Shown: positions 43,036 to 55,327 of the stretch, one piece after another
Layout: each line of letters starts with the position of its first letter
Numbering within the stretch: the stretch's first letter is position 1
DNA from: Acanthosepion esculentum
Taxonomy: Eukaryota; Mollusca; Cephalopoda; Sepiida; Sepiidae
DNA: 64,000 nt
Assembly (NCBI GenBank): GCA_964036315.1
Contig: OZ038482.1
Span: 10,476,698 to 10,540,697 of the forward strand
Direction: 5' to 3'
Notes under the pieces: model-generated
The model's database searches: none
Told to the model about the DNA's origin: nothing
What the model saw: the letters and a program-made list of their open reading frames with translations, nothing else
Position numbers and translations under genes: made by a program

Positions 43036-43680
43036 GAAAACGGTTAGAGATTATATACCCCAAAAAAACACATATTCAAAAATAAATGAGTACCAGAAAT
43101 ACTGTAATTAACATTACTATACATCACGAGGTTACACATCTCCTCCCGAGTCATTGGTAAGTTCTTTCAAAGAATCAATAATGGCTGATGTCAATGTTGA
43201 AACTTCCTGACAAAATATAATTCAAATAATGAAATCGGTTAGAGATTATATACCCCAAAAAACACATATTCAAAAATAAATAAGCACCAAAAATACTGCT
43301 TCGTTTATTCTTTATTTGGAATTACGAATGATGGAGATCTGAAAATAAAACAGTATAAAGAAATTGTAATTAACATTACTATACATCACGAGGTTACACA
43401 TAGATATTTCTCTATCTCCTCCCAAGTCATTGGTAAGTTCTTTCAAAGAATCAACAATGGCTGATGTCAATGTTGAAACTTCCTGACAACTAAAATATTA
43501 TTCAAATAAATGAAATCGGTCAAAAAACACATATTCAAAAATAAATGAGTACCAAAAATACTGTTTCGTTTATTCTTTATTTGGAATTACAAATGGAGAT
43601 TTGAAAATAAAATAGTATAAAGAAATTGTAATTATTAACATTATATACATCACGAGGTTACACATAGATATTTCTCTAAA
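43036..43680 (-). repeat. Three-copy tandem repeat, up to 265 bp
   Basis: CACATATTCAAAAATAAA recurs at 43069, 43263 and 43528. Copy 2 is the fullest (about 265 bp); copy 1 lacks a 70-bp segment, and copy 3 lacks the exon-like part. Copies 1 and 2 share GGCTGATGTCAATGTTGAAA and CTTCCTGACA, which on the minus strand resemble an acceptor followed by an open exon. Confidence 0.85.
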
Positions 43681-43760
43681 AAACAAAACAAAAAAAATAA
43701 ATTTAATATTCTCAGCGTGACGTCATGTATTGTAGTATAAAAACAAACTCCGAAGGACCG

Positions 43761-43916
43761 TCATGCGTCACACGAAAACTTTTCTACTTTTTTCATACTT
43801 CTTTTACATAAATTATAAAAAAATCTTCTCGTCTTGAAATCATTTAATGAATGACAATTCTCAATTGCATCCGTTACATAATTTAGCATCTTTCCAACTA
43901 CAGGAGTATTTGCCAT
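43761..43916 (-). CDS. Possible small exon or short ORF, unknown
   Basis: The minus strand encodes MANTPVVGKMLNYVTDAIEN followed by CHSLNDFKTRRFFYNLCKRS and ends at a stop at 43761. The amino-acid mix is more protein-like than in neighbouring low-complexity frames, and the ATG context (TTTCAATGG) is acceptable. There is no similarity I recognise and no splice evidence on both sides, so it may be chance. Confidence 0.2.
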   Translation of the reverse strand: MANTPVVGKMLNYVTDAIENCHSLNDFKTRRFFYNLCKRSMKKVEKFSCDA

Positions 43917-43958
43917 TGAAATCGGGAAAATAAAAAATTTACTCACCGTTTGAAACAA

Positions 43959-46479
43959 ACTTATTTTCTGGTAAATTTAGTGGTGAATTGTATTTCTAAT
44001 TACAAAAGATACAATCAAGTAAAATTCAATGCGGCGACAACAGCAAAAATACTGTTGATTCTGTATTTTATGGCAGAAATGTTAAGAACTTCATCACTTT
44101 ATTTATTCAACTACAACTGAAAATTAATTAATGAAGAATAAACAGTAAAAAAACTGTGCCTCTTACTCTGCAACATTCCAGTATCTCTTGGGCCTCGTAC
44201 AGGGTGAACATCATTGTAAAAAAAAAAAAAAAGTTTTGCTAATTTTTATTTCAACAACTTGTCAAATCAACAATGTCCACCTGTAAGAAGAATTTCTTTT
44301 CTTTATAAACAGAATTTTTTTGCTGCATGTGCAACTTGAAAGAATATGTTTTTGTTATTGTACAGAGAAAAAGACGATAAAATCACCCAAATGAATTAAT
44401 AAAGATTCTATCATAAATTATTAGGCGAAGAAAAACATTTTCATATTTTTAGGCACATACCAGAACATTCTAAAACAAACAAATGAAAAAACTCATTAAA
44501 AATGTCTCCTTTGAACCTAAATTTCGGTTCTATTTGAAAGAGAATGGCCTAAAATGTAATTTGCGTTAAATTAATGTGAAAGTAAAAACACTTATTCTAA
44601 GAGGAGAGTAAGTCAATTTTAGAAAAATTAGTATGTAAAACAAAGAGTAAAAGTATTCTTTACTTTACGAATGAAATAGTTTTTTGTTGCAATTCTAAAA
44701 GTTTTCTTGGTGACGAGTGGAACAAATTATGCAGGAAAAGATAAAATATTTGTTTTAAAATAATACTGAATTATTAGTAAGTATTGGTTATTCTCTTAAA
44801 GAATCTATTTTAAAATGCAGAAAACAAAAGACACGCCAAAAAACAAAAAAAATACACACACAAAAAAAGCTAAAAATGTATCGCTGGATCAGATAGTGTT
44901 GTCAATTAACAAACTTGCTGAACTGGAGATATGAAATTATTCTTTCAATATTGAATAGTAGTCAGGTTAGGCGAGGTATCAGAATTATATCCTTTTTGTA
45001 CATCCATACCAAAATAATCTAACAGTTGCTAAAAGGAAAAAAAAATAAAATAAAATTCTTTTAAAAAAGTTTCACACTCGAAAATGGTATTATTAAATTT
45101 TGCCTTTTTTGAATCTTCAAACAGGTCTTTATTTAATAAAAGAAACAATTGTGTTGTGACAAATAGAAATGGGATGACTTTCAAAATCGAACTAAAAAAT
45201 TACAAGTCATTTTTTAAATAAAGTGTAATTTTTTATTTTTTTCCTGTCTGGAATAAATAAAATAACGCGTTTTACGCAAGCAACAATTCTCAAAAAATAT
45301 TTTTTTTTTTAGTTTCATTGAATTAGTTTTGGTAAGATGCAGGCCAAATCTTCCGTATTCACCACAATTGATATTGATTGAATCATTTTTTTTTGATGAA
45401 ATAAGGATTTTTTCATTAATAATTGTAAAAAAATTTAAAAAAATAAAATAAAATAAAAAAAATAATTGAACGAACACATTCTAAATTAAAAAGTACACAA
45501 GACTAAAGGGATATCGAAAAGTAAAACACATTCCCGGAAAAATAATTTATCCGAAGACTTTTTTTTAATAATAATAATAATAATAATAATGAAAAGCAAC
45601 AAAAAACTATTCAGTCTAACTTTCTAACATTCATTGAAAATTTTGTTTGAATCGGATAACTTCCTGATTTTTGGCAAATATTTTTAAAAAGTACTGTAGC
45701 GATTATTTGCTTTCATTTCGGAAAAAAAAAGAATCCATTTCGCTGGTACCTATTTTTTTTATTCACTTTTAAAGTTAAAAACAGTAACTCCTAAAAGTTC
45801 ATCATGAAACAATTTCACACTTTTTTTTACCCAGCCTCATATAATTGTTGTTTAAGCACATGATTTTTTAGCTTTCTTCTGGTCTATAAGTCTTATTCTT
45901 TTAGAAGCTGATTAGTACTTTCTTTTTTAGTACTACTAAGCGACTTTAACAAACTACCAGGTAATAACGGACGGAGGAAGTTTAATTTTTTTTTTAAAGA
46001 AATTTAAAAACAATCCCCCCCAAAACACCTTTAAAATGTAGTAAAAATAACACAAATGAAGATGCTTGATATGACGAAGAAAAAAAGTATATAACAAAAT
46101 TTTAAAAAGGTGTTCTTAATTCTTTCATCAGAACACATGCGATCATGGCTCTCCACTACTTTCTATCAAAGCAAGAAACTAAAAAAGTAAGCAAATCGAA
46201 ACATTCAGGAAGATTTCAAAATTCAAATTAAAAAGAAACAAAAAACTTCTTGTCTTGTGGTTGCCAATGAATTATTTTGTGGTGTGTATGTTCAAATAAA
46301 ATTAAGAACGGAACAAAATATCTACTAAGAAGAAGAATATTGTAAAAAAAAAAAATAAAATAAAATAAAAAAAAAAAAATATTGTTCAAGCAATTAAAAA
46401 TAAAATTTCACAGGTTCATTTCTATTTGAATGTCTTGGACGATGACAATGACGCAACATACTCATCATTGTTATAAAGT
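43959..46479. other. AT-rich, homopolymer-rich spacer
   Basis: Many A and T runs (for example 46345-46379) and an (ATA)n run at 45569-45591. No gene or transposon recognised. Confidence 0.5.
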
Positions 46480-46625
46480 TATTTCTATTACAAACGTTTC
46501 GACCGCTGTGCACTCCGGCTTTCTCCAGGGGTGTCGATCCAAGTAACCTTACAGAGAATTTCTAACTGTCAAAGCCTTTACTACGGGGGTAGATTGTTCT
46601 CGCTCGTTTGGTTTTATATTGATCA
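46480..46625 (-). repeat. Diverged Penelope-like tail
   Basis: Plus strand: ATTACAAACGTTTCGACCGC, GTGCACTCCGGCTTTCTCCA and TACTACGGGGGTAGATTGTT. It has the same layout as 62050-62220 but about 70% alike by eye. Confidence 0.55.
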
Positions 46626-46647
46626 TTAATTTCCAATTCCATTATTT

Positions 46648-46850
46648 TTTCGTCCTGGAAGACGATAAACTGCATGCAACAGCAAGGCCTCTGGTCAGGT
46701 TTTGAGGAGCGTGAAACCACCTCTTAATTACCAGCAATACATTTTGGTAAAAAAAATTTACCAAAAATACTTTTTGAAGAAAAAATATTACCAGTAATAA
46801 AAATCTTGTCGGCATTAAATAAGCCTAAGGTTGATATGCCGTAATTTTTC
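46648..46850 (+). repeat. Dispersed SINE-like repeat, family 2
   Basis: ACGATAAACTGCATGCAACA, GCAAGGCCTCTGGTCAGG, CCACCTCTTAATTACCAGC, TCTTGTCGGCATTAAATAAG and GGTTGATATGCCGTAA match 22864-23250 in order. It directly follows a Penelope-like tail. Confidence 0.65.
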
Positions 46851-47559
46851 TTTTTTATGATTCGTTTAAACTCAACTGCTAGTAAGAAAAGCAAAAGAAT
46901 ATTGGATTTACTTACTACAACTGCTGATTATTCAATTCAATTGTATGTTTATGTACCAATAAAGCCCCACAGCTTAGGGAAGGAAAACATAAATTATTGA
47001 ATAATGGGTTAATTTTAAAAGTTCTGCTTTATTTTTAAGTCAAGTAAAATTGGAATAAGTCAGTTGATTAAATGAAATGGAAATACTGCCATAGTAGTAA
47101 AATAAAATGAGCAAACAAAATAAAACTAACGCATTAGAAAAGAAGTGTTGTGTAAAAAAAGAAAGACTAAAATAAATCTAAAAACAAAACACTCACACCT
47201 GTTAACTGTTGATCACGTTCTATGCCATGTCGTCACAACACACGCACAGAGTAATTTAATTAAGTGTTTGTGTAAGCGATTTTTGACTATTAAAAAAACA
47301 ATGAATAAAAAAAAAAAAATGATGGCGAGAAGTGATGAAAAAAAGACTAAAAAAAAAAAAAAAAATCCTAGGAAATGATCAGGGTATTTTCGGGTAGTTT
47401 TTTAGTCAGTTGCGTTATTGTTGAGATTTTTACTGTTTAGCTGCAGCGAGTTTGTAGTGAAGACGATTGGAACAATAATAAAAACTGTTTTTATCTGAGT
47501 TCAGACTTTGATAACAGTTCCTCACTAATCATCATTTATTGACACTTATTGATTGCTTA
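46851..47559. other. AT-rich spacer, no gene seen
   Basis: Polyadenine-rich; a lysine-rich frame at 47145-47378 is a low-complexity artefact. Confidence 0.5.
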
Positions 47560-47737
47560 GTTCGGACTAACAACTTTTTTGTTAATTCCCGTCCCCACAA
47601 TCACCGACTTTGATTGTTCGGGTCTGTTGTAGTTTCTTCCTTCCTCGAATTGGTAAGGTGGTGGAATAAAATAGTGAATTGACTCGTTTCTTATTTCTTC
47701 TTTCTTCTTCTCAACCATCGTACATTGCCATTCTTTG

Positions 47738-47751
47738 TCGGCAGGTGGCGC
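47738..47751 (+). promoter_or_regulatory. CTCF-like binding motif
   Basis: TCGGCAGGTGGCGC matches the animal CTCF core (CCASYAGRKGGCRS) at 12 of 14 positions, including the AGG.GGC centre. It lies about 0.5 kb before the coding start. Confidence 0.4.
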
Positions 47752-48177
47752 CTTGATGGAGGCATACGAGCAGACACGCATAACAAAACACAAGGGAAGG
47801 CGAACGAAGACACAACTAGTGAAAAGGAAGACATTCAACATCAACACGCACGAAACAACAACACAAAATGGGAGGAGCAGAGACGACGTCGACATAAAGC
47901 GAAGGAAGAAGCCGTGAGAAGAAAAAAAAAAAAAAAGAAGCCGAATGCGAGCAGGCAAGTATCAAGAGCACCGCCACGCGAGTGATCATCATCAGTAACA
48001 GCGGTATCGTTATAAACCGAGAGAGTGAAATCGACATGCGCAGCAGCAGCAGCCGCCGAAAGAGAGAGATAGGGAGAAGAAAGTTAATAAAAAAATTAGG
48101 GAGTGAGTGAATAAAACAAGTAACTTTACGACGGAGGGGGAAAAAATAATAAAAAAACAAAAACAAAAAAAGAGTCG

Positions 48178-48198
48178 ATGCGCTCACGCTTGTTCTAG
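48178..48198 (+). CDS. Short upstream ORF in the 5' UTR
   Basis: ATG at 48178 opens a six-codon frame (MRSRLF) ended by TAG at 48196-48198, 23 bp before the main start. If present on the mRNA it could dampen translation of the main frame. Confidence 0.3.
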   Translation: MRSRLF

Positions 48199-48221
48199 TC
48201 TTCGCCAGTCATAGATTCTCA

Positions 48222-48323
48222 ATGGATGGACTAACAACGTTTGGTTATAACTCCACCGTGGAACCTTTCGATTTAGAAGTGGGAGGACTATGTACCATTT
48301 TTGAGGAGAAGCCACATTACTGT
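48222..48323 (+). CDS. First coding exon of an unidentified host gene
   Basis: ATG 48222 opens 34 codons (MDGLTTFGYNSTVEPFDLEV, then GGLCTIFEEKPHYC) that run in phase 0 into the donor TGT|GTAAGTA at 48324. The in-frame stop TAA at 48150 and absence of an earlier in-frame ATG fix the start; G follows the ATG. The peptide is balanced in composition, unlike the low-complexity frames around it. It contains one N-glycosylation sequon (NST) and two cysteines and is acidic, as expected for the extracellular or lumenal N-terminus of a membrane protein. There is no hydrophobic segment, so any signal or membrane part must lie in later exons. I do not recognise the protein. The intron probably spans much of the remaining window. 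Confidence 0.6.
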
Positions 48324-51300
48324 GTAAGTAGACGATGCTATACTATTGTTTATTTTATCACTTGAACTATCTAATAGCGTCATGTCTGTGTTGTGTACCT
48401 ACCACCCGGATTTGTACCCGACTGACACTTTAACACACATGTTATGTTTACTCAGTAAAAGAGAAAGTCAATGATCGCTTTGGAGTATTGAGTCTATAAA
48501 AATATAAAATAAACAATTGTTTATTTTAAAATTGAGTTCTTTTTCAATTGTTCTTTTGAATTAGTAACATTGTAATAATTTAAATTAAATTATTACAATG
48601 TTACTAATTTTTCTCTCTTTCTCTTCATGACTGGAAACGTGAAAATGTTATTTTCAAACTTGCAATATTTTTATTTTTAATTTCATAACCCCTCTGTTTT
48701 TATTCTGATGATAGTTAAGCCATAAACGTCTACTTTCGGAAGTTTCTCTAAAGACTTTTCCCCACCTTAATAAATGTCGTGTGCCCGTCGTGCCGTGAAA
48801 ACCTGGTTTTAAAGTTGCATGTTTATTGTTTAGTTAATAAACATCATAACCAGATTTGAAGCTTTCATAATTATTATTTTAACCTGCAAACTTTTGTTTA
48901 CCAATTTAAGTTTCTTCAATTTCTCTTTATTTTAATCTAGACAAATTTACCAATGATGCAACTCCTTGCTGGAGGAAATGTTTCTGCATCAAGTCAAAAT
49001 TCGTTCTATAAATAAAATTAACTTGGTAGCTTCCGGGTTGGAGATCTTTAAATGAAATTAATTCTCTGAAAATCTAAAACTTTCTAAAGTATTTGTTTTT
49101 GTTTTAGAAATTTAAGTTTTTTTTAAAGATGTTTTCTTTTAATAAGCGTCACTTAATTAGATGTCATTAAAAAAATAATCTACCTGTAAGTTCACGAAGC
49201 AAGGAAATTGAGAGGTTGATTGTTTTTTGTTTTGATTTTTTTTTGTCCTCAGTACAAGTTACAACTTGTTGGTTATATTTTTTTAAAATCATTTTGACTT
49301 TTTTGTTTCTTAACTTTTCCATTCTTGTTTCAAACATTGACTAGTGATTTATTTATATTTTATAGTCATCTCTTACAACAGCATGGAAAATGTAAAGTTT
49401 ACAATTACTTTTTTTTTACATTCTCGATATGAGGCGTGATAAAATTTGATTTTAATGGTTTTTCCAACAAAATGTGGTTATTATTAATTAATAAATCTCT
49501 CACTAAGGACAGAGAATATGTAATCGTCAACTGAAGTAATTTTACAAAAATCTTTCTTTGAGTAAAAACTAAAGTAAAGGATGTTAAATAACTTTGTTAA
49601 TTATTGTAAAAGTTTCTAAAAGCTGAAACCGTGTTCTTGTAAATTTTTTTCATTGATACAATAATTTTTTTCTTTCTACCTCCGCCTTGCGATTCGGGTT
49701 TTATTTATTTGATTACTTTATGAATTAAAGCGGCTTGATTTGTATTTTGCATTTCCTTAAGAAAATTGTCACATGTGGTCGCGTTTTTTATTTTTAAGAT
49801 TTTTGTTGTCAAACTACCTGGTAACAAAAAGTACATGTTTCATGTCACCCAATGCCACATGTTACACTCTTTACCTTCTTTCTCTCTCTCCTTTTTCCCT
49901 CTTTCGTTGTCTCTCTCAGCTCAAAGATCTACACAACTACTCATAACTGTTTTTTTTTTGTTCATGCAAAAAGAAAAATATATATATTTCTCTTAGCATT
50001 TAAAAAAAAAATCCCTTTTCTTTTTGTTAGTATTTATCAAAGACTGGATTTTCGTTCAAAATAATTCGTTATTATGTTGGATAATAATAATAATAGAAAT
50101 GGTCTCTTGTCTAAAATGCAATTCTTGTTTAAATTTTTTTTTTTTTTTTTTGTTCTCGTCCCCGAAATATGAATTGTTTTTAGCCAGGCTGAAGAGTGAA
50201 GAAGAAGAATCACTCTCCTTCATGAAATGAAATGACTCACCACAAATTGCATTATTTTTCTCTTCTTTTATTCCTACTCAAAACTCTCATAATTTAAAAC
50301 CTGATTAAACCTATCTATTGGTGCTTCTGCTAAAATATTTGATAACTCCTTCTACAAATTTCTTCCTTTTTTATGTTTTTCTTTTCAAATAAATGTGACT
50401 CATGACAATCCACGACTTGCTCTGCATTCATGAATGAATATATAGTACCATCTCAGACGTATTTGGTTGGTAATAGTACTTACACAAGGGCCGCGAGTAA
50501 TTGTCTATGAATATTTCGGCAGGTGGTTGTGCATCTTAAGTCATTGCTTCCAAGTTTATTTAATTTAACTTTCATTATTAGTAAAATTAAATTCCATTGC
50601 AATTTCCACTTTACATCATTAACCGTTTTGAAAAATGTAACCATCATTTATTCATTTATTTTTTTTACTTTTAGTTTTACCTTCGTAGATAATTAATTTA
50701 AATAATTCAAATTATTAGTTCAGTTTCGTTGCTTGACCGTAATAATGAATGACATTGTCTACAATCTGTTTTATTTAAGACCGTTTATCAACCAACCGTT
50801 GCCTCGTTTGTATTATTAATAAAATTACAAAACGAAAATAAATGCTAACTGTGAATTATTTAGTCACTTCATCTGAAGAATTGGACACGTGTGTATTTGT
50901 TAATCAGTATGCTTTAATATTTATGGTATCATACACGTTTTTAGTGTTCAAAAGAAATTGGTGACCTGCTTTTTGAGATTTCAAAATAGTTTTTATTTTG
51001 ATGTCAAAAATCTGGATGTTTGTCAAATTTTGTCACCTGTAGATGTCGAGTCTACAGAGTCTTCCTTGCCTTTTCTTCGAGCTTTTTTTTTCTCTATTTT
51101 TTTCTTATAAGATGCAAAAAAACTGGCTTTCCTTATTGTAAGATTTCATTTAAGTTTTTGTTTCCAGAGAATAAAAAATAAAATACACGGTGATAGGATT
51201 CGATTTCCTCTGACGATTTTACTTTAGTTTCTTATTTTTATTCCACGTGTTTTGCGCAATGTGGGTGGAGAACGAATCGTGAAACTTTATTCAGTCAAAT

Positions 51301-53473
51301 CAAGGAATTAAATTTAGATTCAATTTCTTTCCTTTTTCATTCATTTTTTTCCTTATTGTCGCTCGCCGAATTCTAGTAAGAAGCAGTAAAAAAATTTCTG
51401 TTCATTTTAAAAACTAAGCAATATATGCTTGTTACGTGTTTTACTATGACCCATCTAGTTGTCGATGTGAACATTTTTATTTACTTGTTTTCCCCTTTTA
51501 TTTTTTGTCGCCATTAATTTTGGTAAAATTTGTTTCTCTGTCTTTCACAGACTGATTTTTGCATATTTCTCATGAAGACGGAAATTTATTTCTATGCTAG
51601 TTTTAGTCTTCTGACTCATCTACATATAATACCCGTAAAAATATTGGCACAGCACTTCTGCCAATGAGTGTAGTGTAGCATCTGTGTACATTGAAGTAGT
51701 TCAATTTATTATTTTTTTTTTTTTTTTTTTTGGGTAACGCTAGAAATTCTTTGGATGAAAAAGATTCAGGGTTTCCAGAGATATTTTTATTTTGGGGATT
51801 TTTTTAATCGGTGTTTAGTTTGGGTAATTAAATTTAAAAAAAGCAGAGCCTTGTTAGAATTTTTTTTTTTTTTTTTAAGAGGGGAGGGTTACTTTTCAAT
51901 TGTACAGTTAGTGTCTGAGTTTTTCCAGAATAGTTCCTCTCAGACTTTTTTTTTCCTTTCTGATGCCAAATGGTCGAATTATAAGCAAGAATGAAACCCG
52001 ATTTCAAATTCAAAAAGTTTTTAAATGATTCATCCTTTTTTATTTTACGGTCACCCTTCAAAAAAAAAAAAATCAATCATTTGAACTTTTGCATCTCTTA
52101 GTACTCTTAAGTTTTGTTGAATTAAGTTATTTATTTTTATTTTAATTATTTTATTTATTTGTACTATACTAATACCGGAAGAATATCGAAAATAATATGG
52201 GTTGTAGGTACTTGTACATTAAACGGAAAAAAATTACCTCTGTAGATAAAAAAAAGTCTGATAATGATAACAAAAACATTTTTGTAATGTATCAAACAAA
52301 TTCAGCTTTTAAAGCTGTTACGCGTCATTCATTGAAAACTTATGAATGGCATTTCGCGAAAAGTACGCTATAGAAACGTCATCGATGTTTTCTTTGTGTG
52401 ATAAGCAAATTCGTTCTTAAATATCTGTAAGGAAAAAAGGTTAACATGCTACAAAAATGACTTGTTAAATACTACTACACTTGAGTCTTACAATCAGGAT
52501 TTTGTTTGAAAGCAGACGAAAAAGTTCATGCGTTGGTAGTTTCGCAATTTGAATTCTTGGAAAAATGTCTTATTTTCTATGCACGGTCTTTGAAACAAAT
52601 GCAAAAATGAGTGAATCGTCTCTAATAATACATAAAATACAACACAGTATAAACTTTAGAAAGAACAAAAATTATTAAAGATCTAAATAAAATGACCAAG
52701 AATAATTTAAAAGATTCTCATTGGCTAAAAAATATAATGCATTTGTTATGCAAATGTTTATTGGAGGGAGAATGTCAAATGACAGATTCCAGAGTTTGTA
52801 GACTTTTTTGATATTTTTTTTTATTTCTTAATTCTCTAACTTTCATGTTTGGATAAAAATTTTAGCATCTTGCTACTTTCCATATTAACCAGAAAATGTA
52901 AATGACCAAAATTCAAATTTAGTTAGCTCTGTCTGAGAACCTATTTCCACACACACACAAAAATGTTTCAGCTAAAACCGTCACTACTGTTTTATACAGT
53001 GTGGTGCATACATATGTAGTATTTTTGAATTTCTCATATTTGTATATATTACTTTTTTGATGGTTGTCAGTTAAATTTCTAATTCTGACAAAAACTCAGT
53101 CTATACAATGGGGTTGAATTAAACTAAGTTTCTGTCGGTTAAAATAGGTCCCCCTACCATATGAGCTAATTTTGGATTTTATTGTGTAATAATACTATTT
53201 ATTGGCTCTGAAATAAATACATTGAGCTCTTTTTGTGGATCAGTTTCAATATTTTATATTACTAGGATCCACTTGGATTATATACCAACGGATTTATTAG
53301 CTGTACCATATATAAGGCCATTTTTAAACTTTAGCAATTGAGCTATTTTTTTATTTTTTATTTTTTTATTTTGCATATTATATAGCATTAATAATCTGAA
53401 AGTTTCAAATTACTATGCATAGAAAATCAGTTATTGTAAAATTACTTAAAAACTTGAAATGATTGTATAAGGC

Positions 53474-53477
<4 letters not shown>
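48324..53477 (+). other. Probable first intron, AT-rich, no further exon seen
   Basis: It starts with GTAAGTAG. Apart from a perfect palindrome at 48559-48609 and homopolymer runs (50138-50152, 51714-51731), no repeat family or exon is recognised. Small exons cannot be excluded by eye. Confidence 0.45.
48559..48609. repeat. Perfect 24-bp hairpin palindrome, 3-nt loop
   Basis: Arms 48559-48582 and 48586-48609 are exact reverse complements (outer ends AATTAGTAACATTG and CAATGTTACTAATT) around AAT. Confidence 0.95.

Positions 53478-53506
<29 letters not shown>
53478..53506. repeat. Poly-A run
   Basis: About 29 A, just outside the Tc1-type transposase remnant. Confidence 0.95.
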
Positions 53507-53542
53507 TTACAAAAGTGACAAAACACTAAAAATTTATAGAAA

Positions 53543-54497
53543 TTAATATTTAGTTTGTTTTCCGTGATTGGCTATTACTTCAAACACTCTATTTATCATA
53601 AAATAGATTAACTTCTGAGTGTCATCTTGATTAGTTGAATCCCAGGCTTTCAAAATTTCACTTTTGAGCTCTTCCTTGTTATTAAATTGATGCCCGTTGT
53701 TGTATACTCGTGTAAAAGGTTCTCGATAGGATTGAGATGTGGTGATCTGGCAGCTCAATCCATAACATTGATTCAGTTAGCTTGAAACCACTCCATAGTG
53801 GACTTGGCTTTGTGAACAGGAGCATTGTCTTGCTGAAACACCTAATTTCGACCACCAATTTTTTTTCCATAAGGCAAGAGAGCAGTAGACAACAAATTCT
53901 GATAACCCAAAGCATCATGTCTTGTGCCAATCCAAATCCCTCCAAGTCATAACATTCCTTCCTCCTTGCACACACTTGGAACAGGCCAACTTCTTTCTAA
54001 TGTCATGCCAATAATAAGATAGCCCATCAAGACCATCCAATTTTTTCTTTGTTTTTTTCATTGGAAAATGCCACACTTTCCCATTGCTTGTCCCAAGTCA
54101 CCTGAGCTCTGGCCCAATTGAAGCGGCACTCTGACATACGGTGCTCGGTCAAACATGGAGTGGTCACAAGCTTGCCATAACTGAACTCAGACAATCTGTT
54201 AAGTTCTCTCCAAACTGTCTAGCATGAAACTCCCAATTCCAGAGTTGCCTGAATCTTTGCAACCTGATGTGACAGCATTGCTTACTTTTTTGATCACTCT
54301 GACAACCCAGTCACTTACTTTCTTGCTTCTTCCGAATCTTTTCCTCACTCCATATTCTTCCATGTTTGATAAAAAGTTGTTAATAACTGTTTTTGAACGC
54401 TTAATCCTAACGGCAATTTCTTTACTACTCAAATTTTCATTTTTGAGTGTGATTATTTGACCTTTTCAAATTTACTTAATTTTGTACCCAAAAGCAT
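53543..54497 (-). pseudogene. Tc1-type transposase, broken
   Basis: On the minus strand, KLSKFEKV leads into SSKEIAVRIKRSKTVINNFL, EEYGVRKRFGRSKKVSDWVV and VIKKVSNA. These are the paired-like helix-turn-helix and the GR.KK linker. After frame changes come LDG.DG-like WMVLMGYLIIGMT, GGRN, VFQQDNAPVHKAKSTMEWFQ (second catalytic Asp in QQDNAP.H) and ARSPHLNPIENL (the Glu block). The C-terminus is VYNNGHQFNNKEELKSEILK and ends EVIANHGKQTKY. At least three frame changes plus a Trp-to-stop make it dead. Length (about 320 codons) is normal for Tc1. I did not locate terminal inverted repeats with certainty. Confidence 0.85.
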
Positions 54498-54574
54498 AGT
54501 TTGTCAATTTTGTTATGTGCAAATGCTGGTGAGGTATTAATAATAATTTATATAATTTTAAGTGATTGTTGATT

Positions 54575-54752
54575 TAAATTATTTCATTGAAAACAATGGA
54601 CAAGGTGCTGTGGTTGAGCTTTTATATAATTTCTCATATGTTCATTCAATTTTCCTCTTTTCAGGACATAAATTATATATAAAAATTGTCTGAATGTTTT
54701 TCAAGTGTTTTTAGCCATTATCAAGGATGAATTTTATTTTACTTTTAGCTGA
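54575..54752 (+). repeat. Inverted repeat arm flanking a GIY-YIG fragment (left)
   Basis: Shares, in opposite orientation, with 55328-55492 the blocks TTCATTGAAAACAA, ACAAGGTGCTGTGGTTG, ATTTTCCTCTTTTCAG, TTAGCCATTATCAAG.ATGA and ATTTTATTTTACTTTTA. About 85% alike by eye. Confidence 0.85.
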
Positions 54753-54797
54753 ATATGTGGATTATTTTATGTATGTATCTAGAGTTATAGGAATGTT

Positions 54798-55190
54798 TTA
54801 TTTTCCAAACACAGTCAGCACATTGTGGCCATGTTCATAATTGATATTATTTAGTGTTGGATTTTTCTTATTTATTAATAATGCTTCAATTATTTTTAAC
54901 CTTTTTGTACATGTGGATGATACTGTTATATTTGTATTATTAGCAAGTATGTTATGGATAGTTTGGGTCTCCATGTGTATTTAAACGAGACCTAATTGAG
55001 CTATGGTCAGATGGATGTAATGCAAGTCTTCTTTTCTTGTTAAACATATTGTAGTATACCCAATATAATTATTTACGAATTTGGATTGGTCAGGAACACA
55101 GTTCCTTAAGGTGACATGTGAATTTGAATATGTTCTCTGTAATTTGGATCTTGCAGGTGAATTATTATTGACAATGAGGTTGTTAGCAGT
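54798..55190 (-). pseudogene. Penelope-like GIY-YIG endonuclease fragment
   Basis: Minus-strand frames read RNCVPDQSKFVNNYIGYTT, then LTRK, ILANNTNITVSSTCTKRLKI, IEALLINKKNPTLNNINYEH and GHNVLTVFGK before a stop. YIGYTT is the YIG block, and IIEALLI.KKNPTLN is the usual Glu-containing last block. The order fits the C-terminal endonuclease of a Penelope-like element. Several frames are needed. Inverted repeats flank it on both sides. Confidence 0.65.
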
Positions 55191-55277
55191 TTTAATTTTT
55201 TTATAATAAATAATTTAATTTTTCAACTTTTGTATAAATACACAACTCCAGTTGAAAATAACACTTTCCTTTAACTC

Positions 55278-55306
55278 TACATACATACATACATACATAC
55301 ATACAT
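55278..55306. repeat. TACA microsatellite
   Basis: About seven CATA units. Confidence 0.95.
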
Positions 55307-55327
55307 AAAACTATATACTCGGTTAAA

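Larger units (their letters stand above)
47560..48221 (+). promoter_or_regulatory. Probable promoter and 5' UTR of the host gene
   Basis: Base composition rises clearly in G+C and CpG between 47720 and 48060 compared with the flanks. No TATA box is evident. Purine-rich GAGAGA stretches (48020, 48061) and a CAGCAGCAGC run (48040) occur. A CTCF-like site lies at 47738-47751. The region leads directly into the coding exon, so it is read as promoter plus 5' UTR; the transcription start is unknown. Confidence 0.5.

Noticed and set aside
47557..47958. 133-codon minus-strand frame in the promoter region
   Set aside because: Rich in F and S runs that mirror purine tracts of the plus-strand 5' UTR; no motif recognised.
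49766..50230. Overlapping frames of 68-76 codons in the putative intron
   Set aside because: Dominated by F, S and I from T-rich DNA; no conserved motif.
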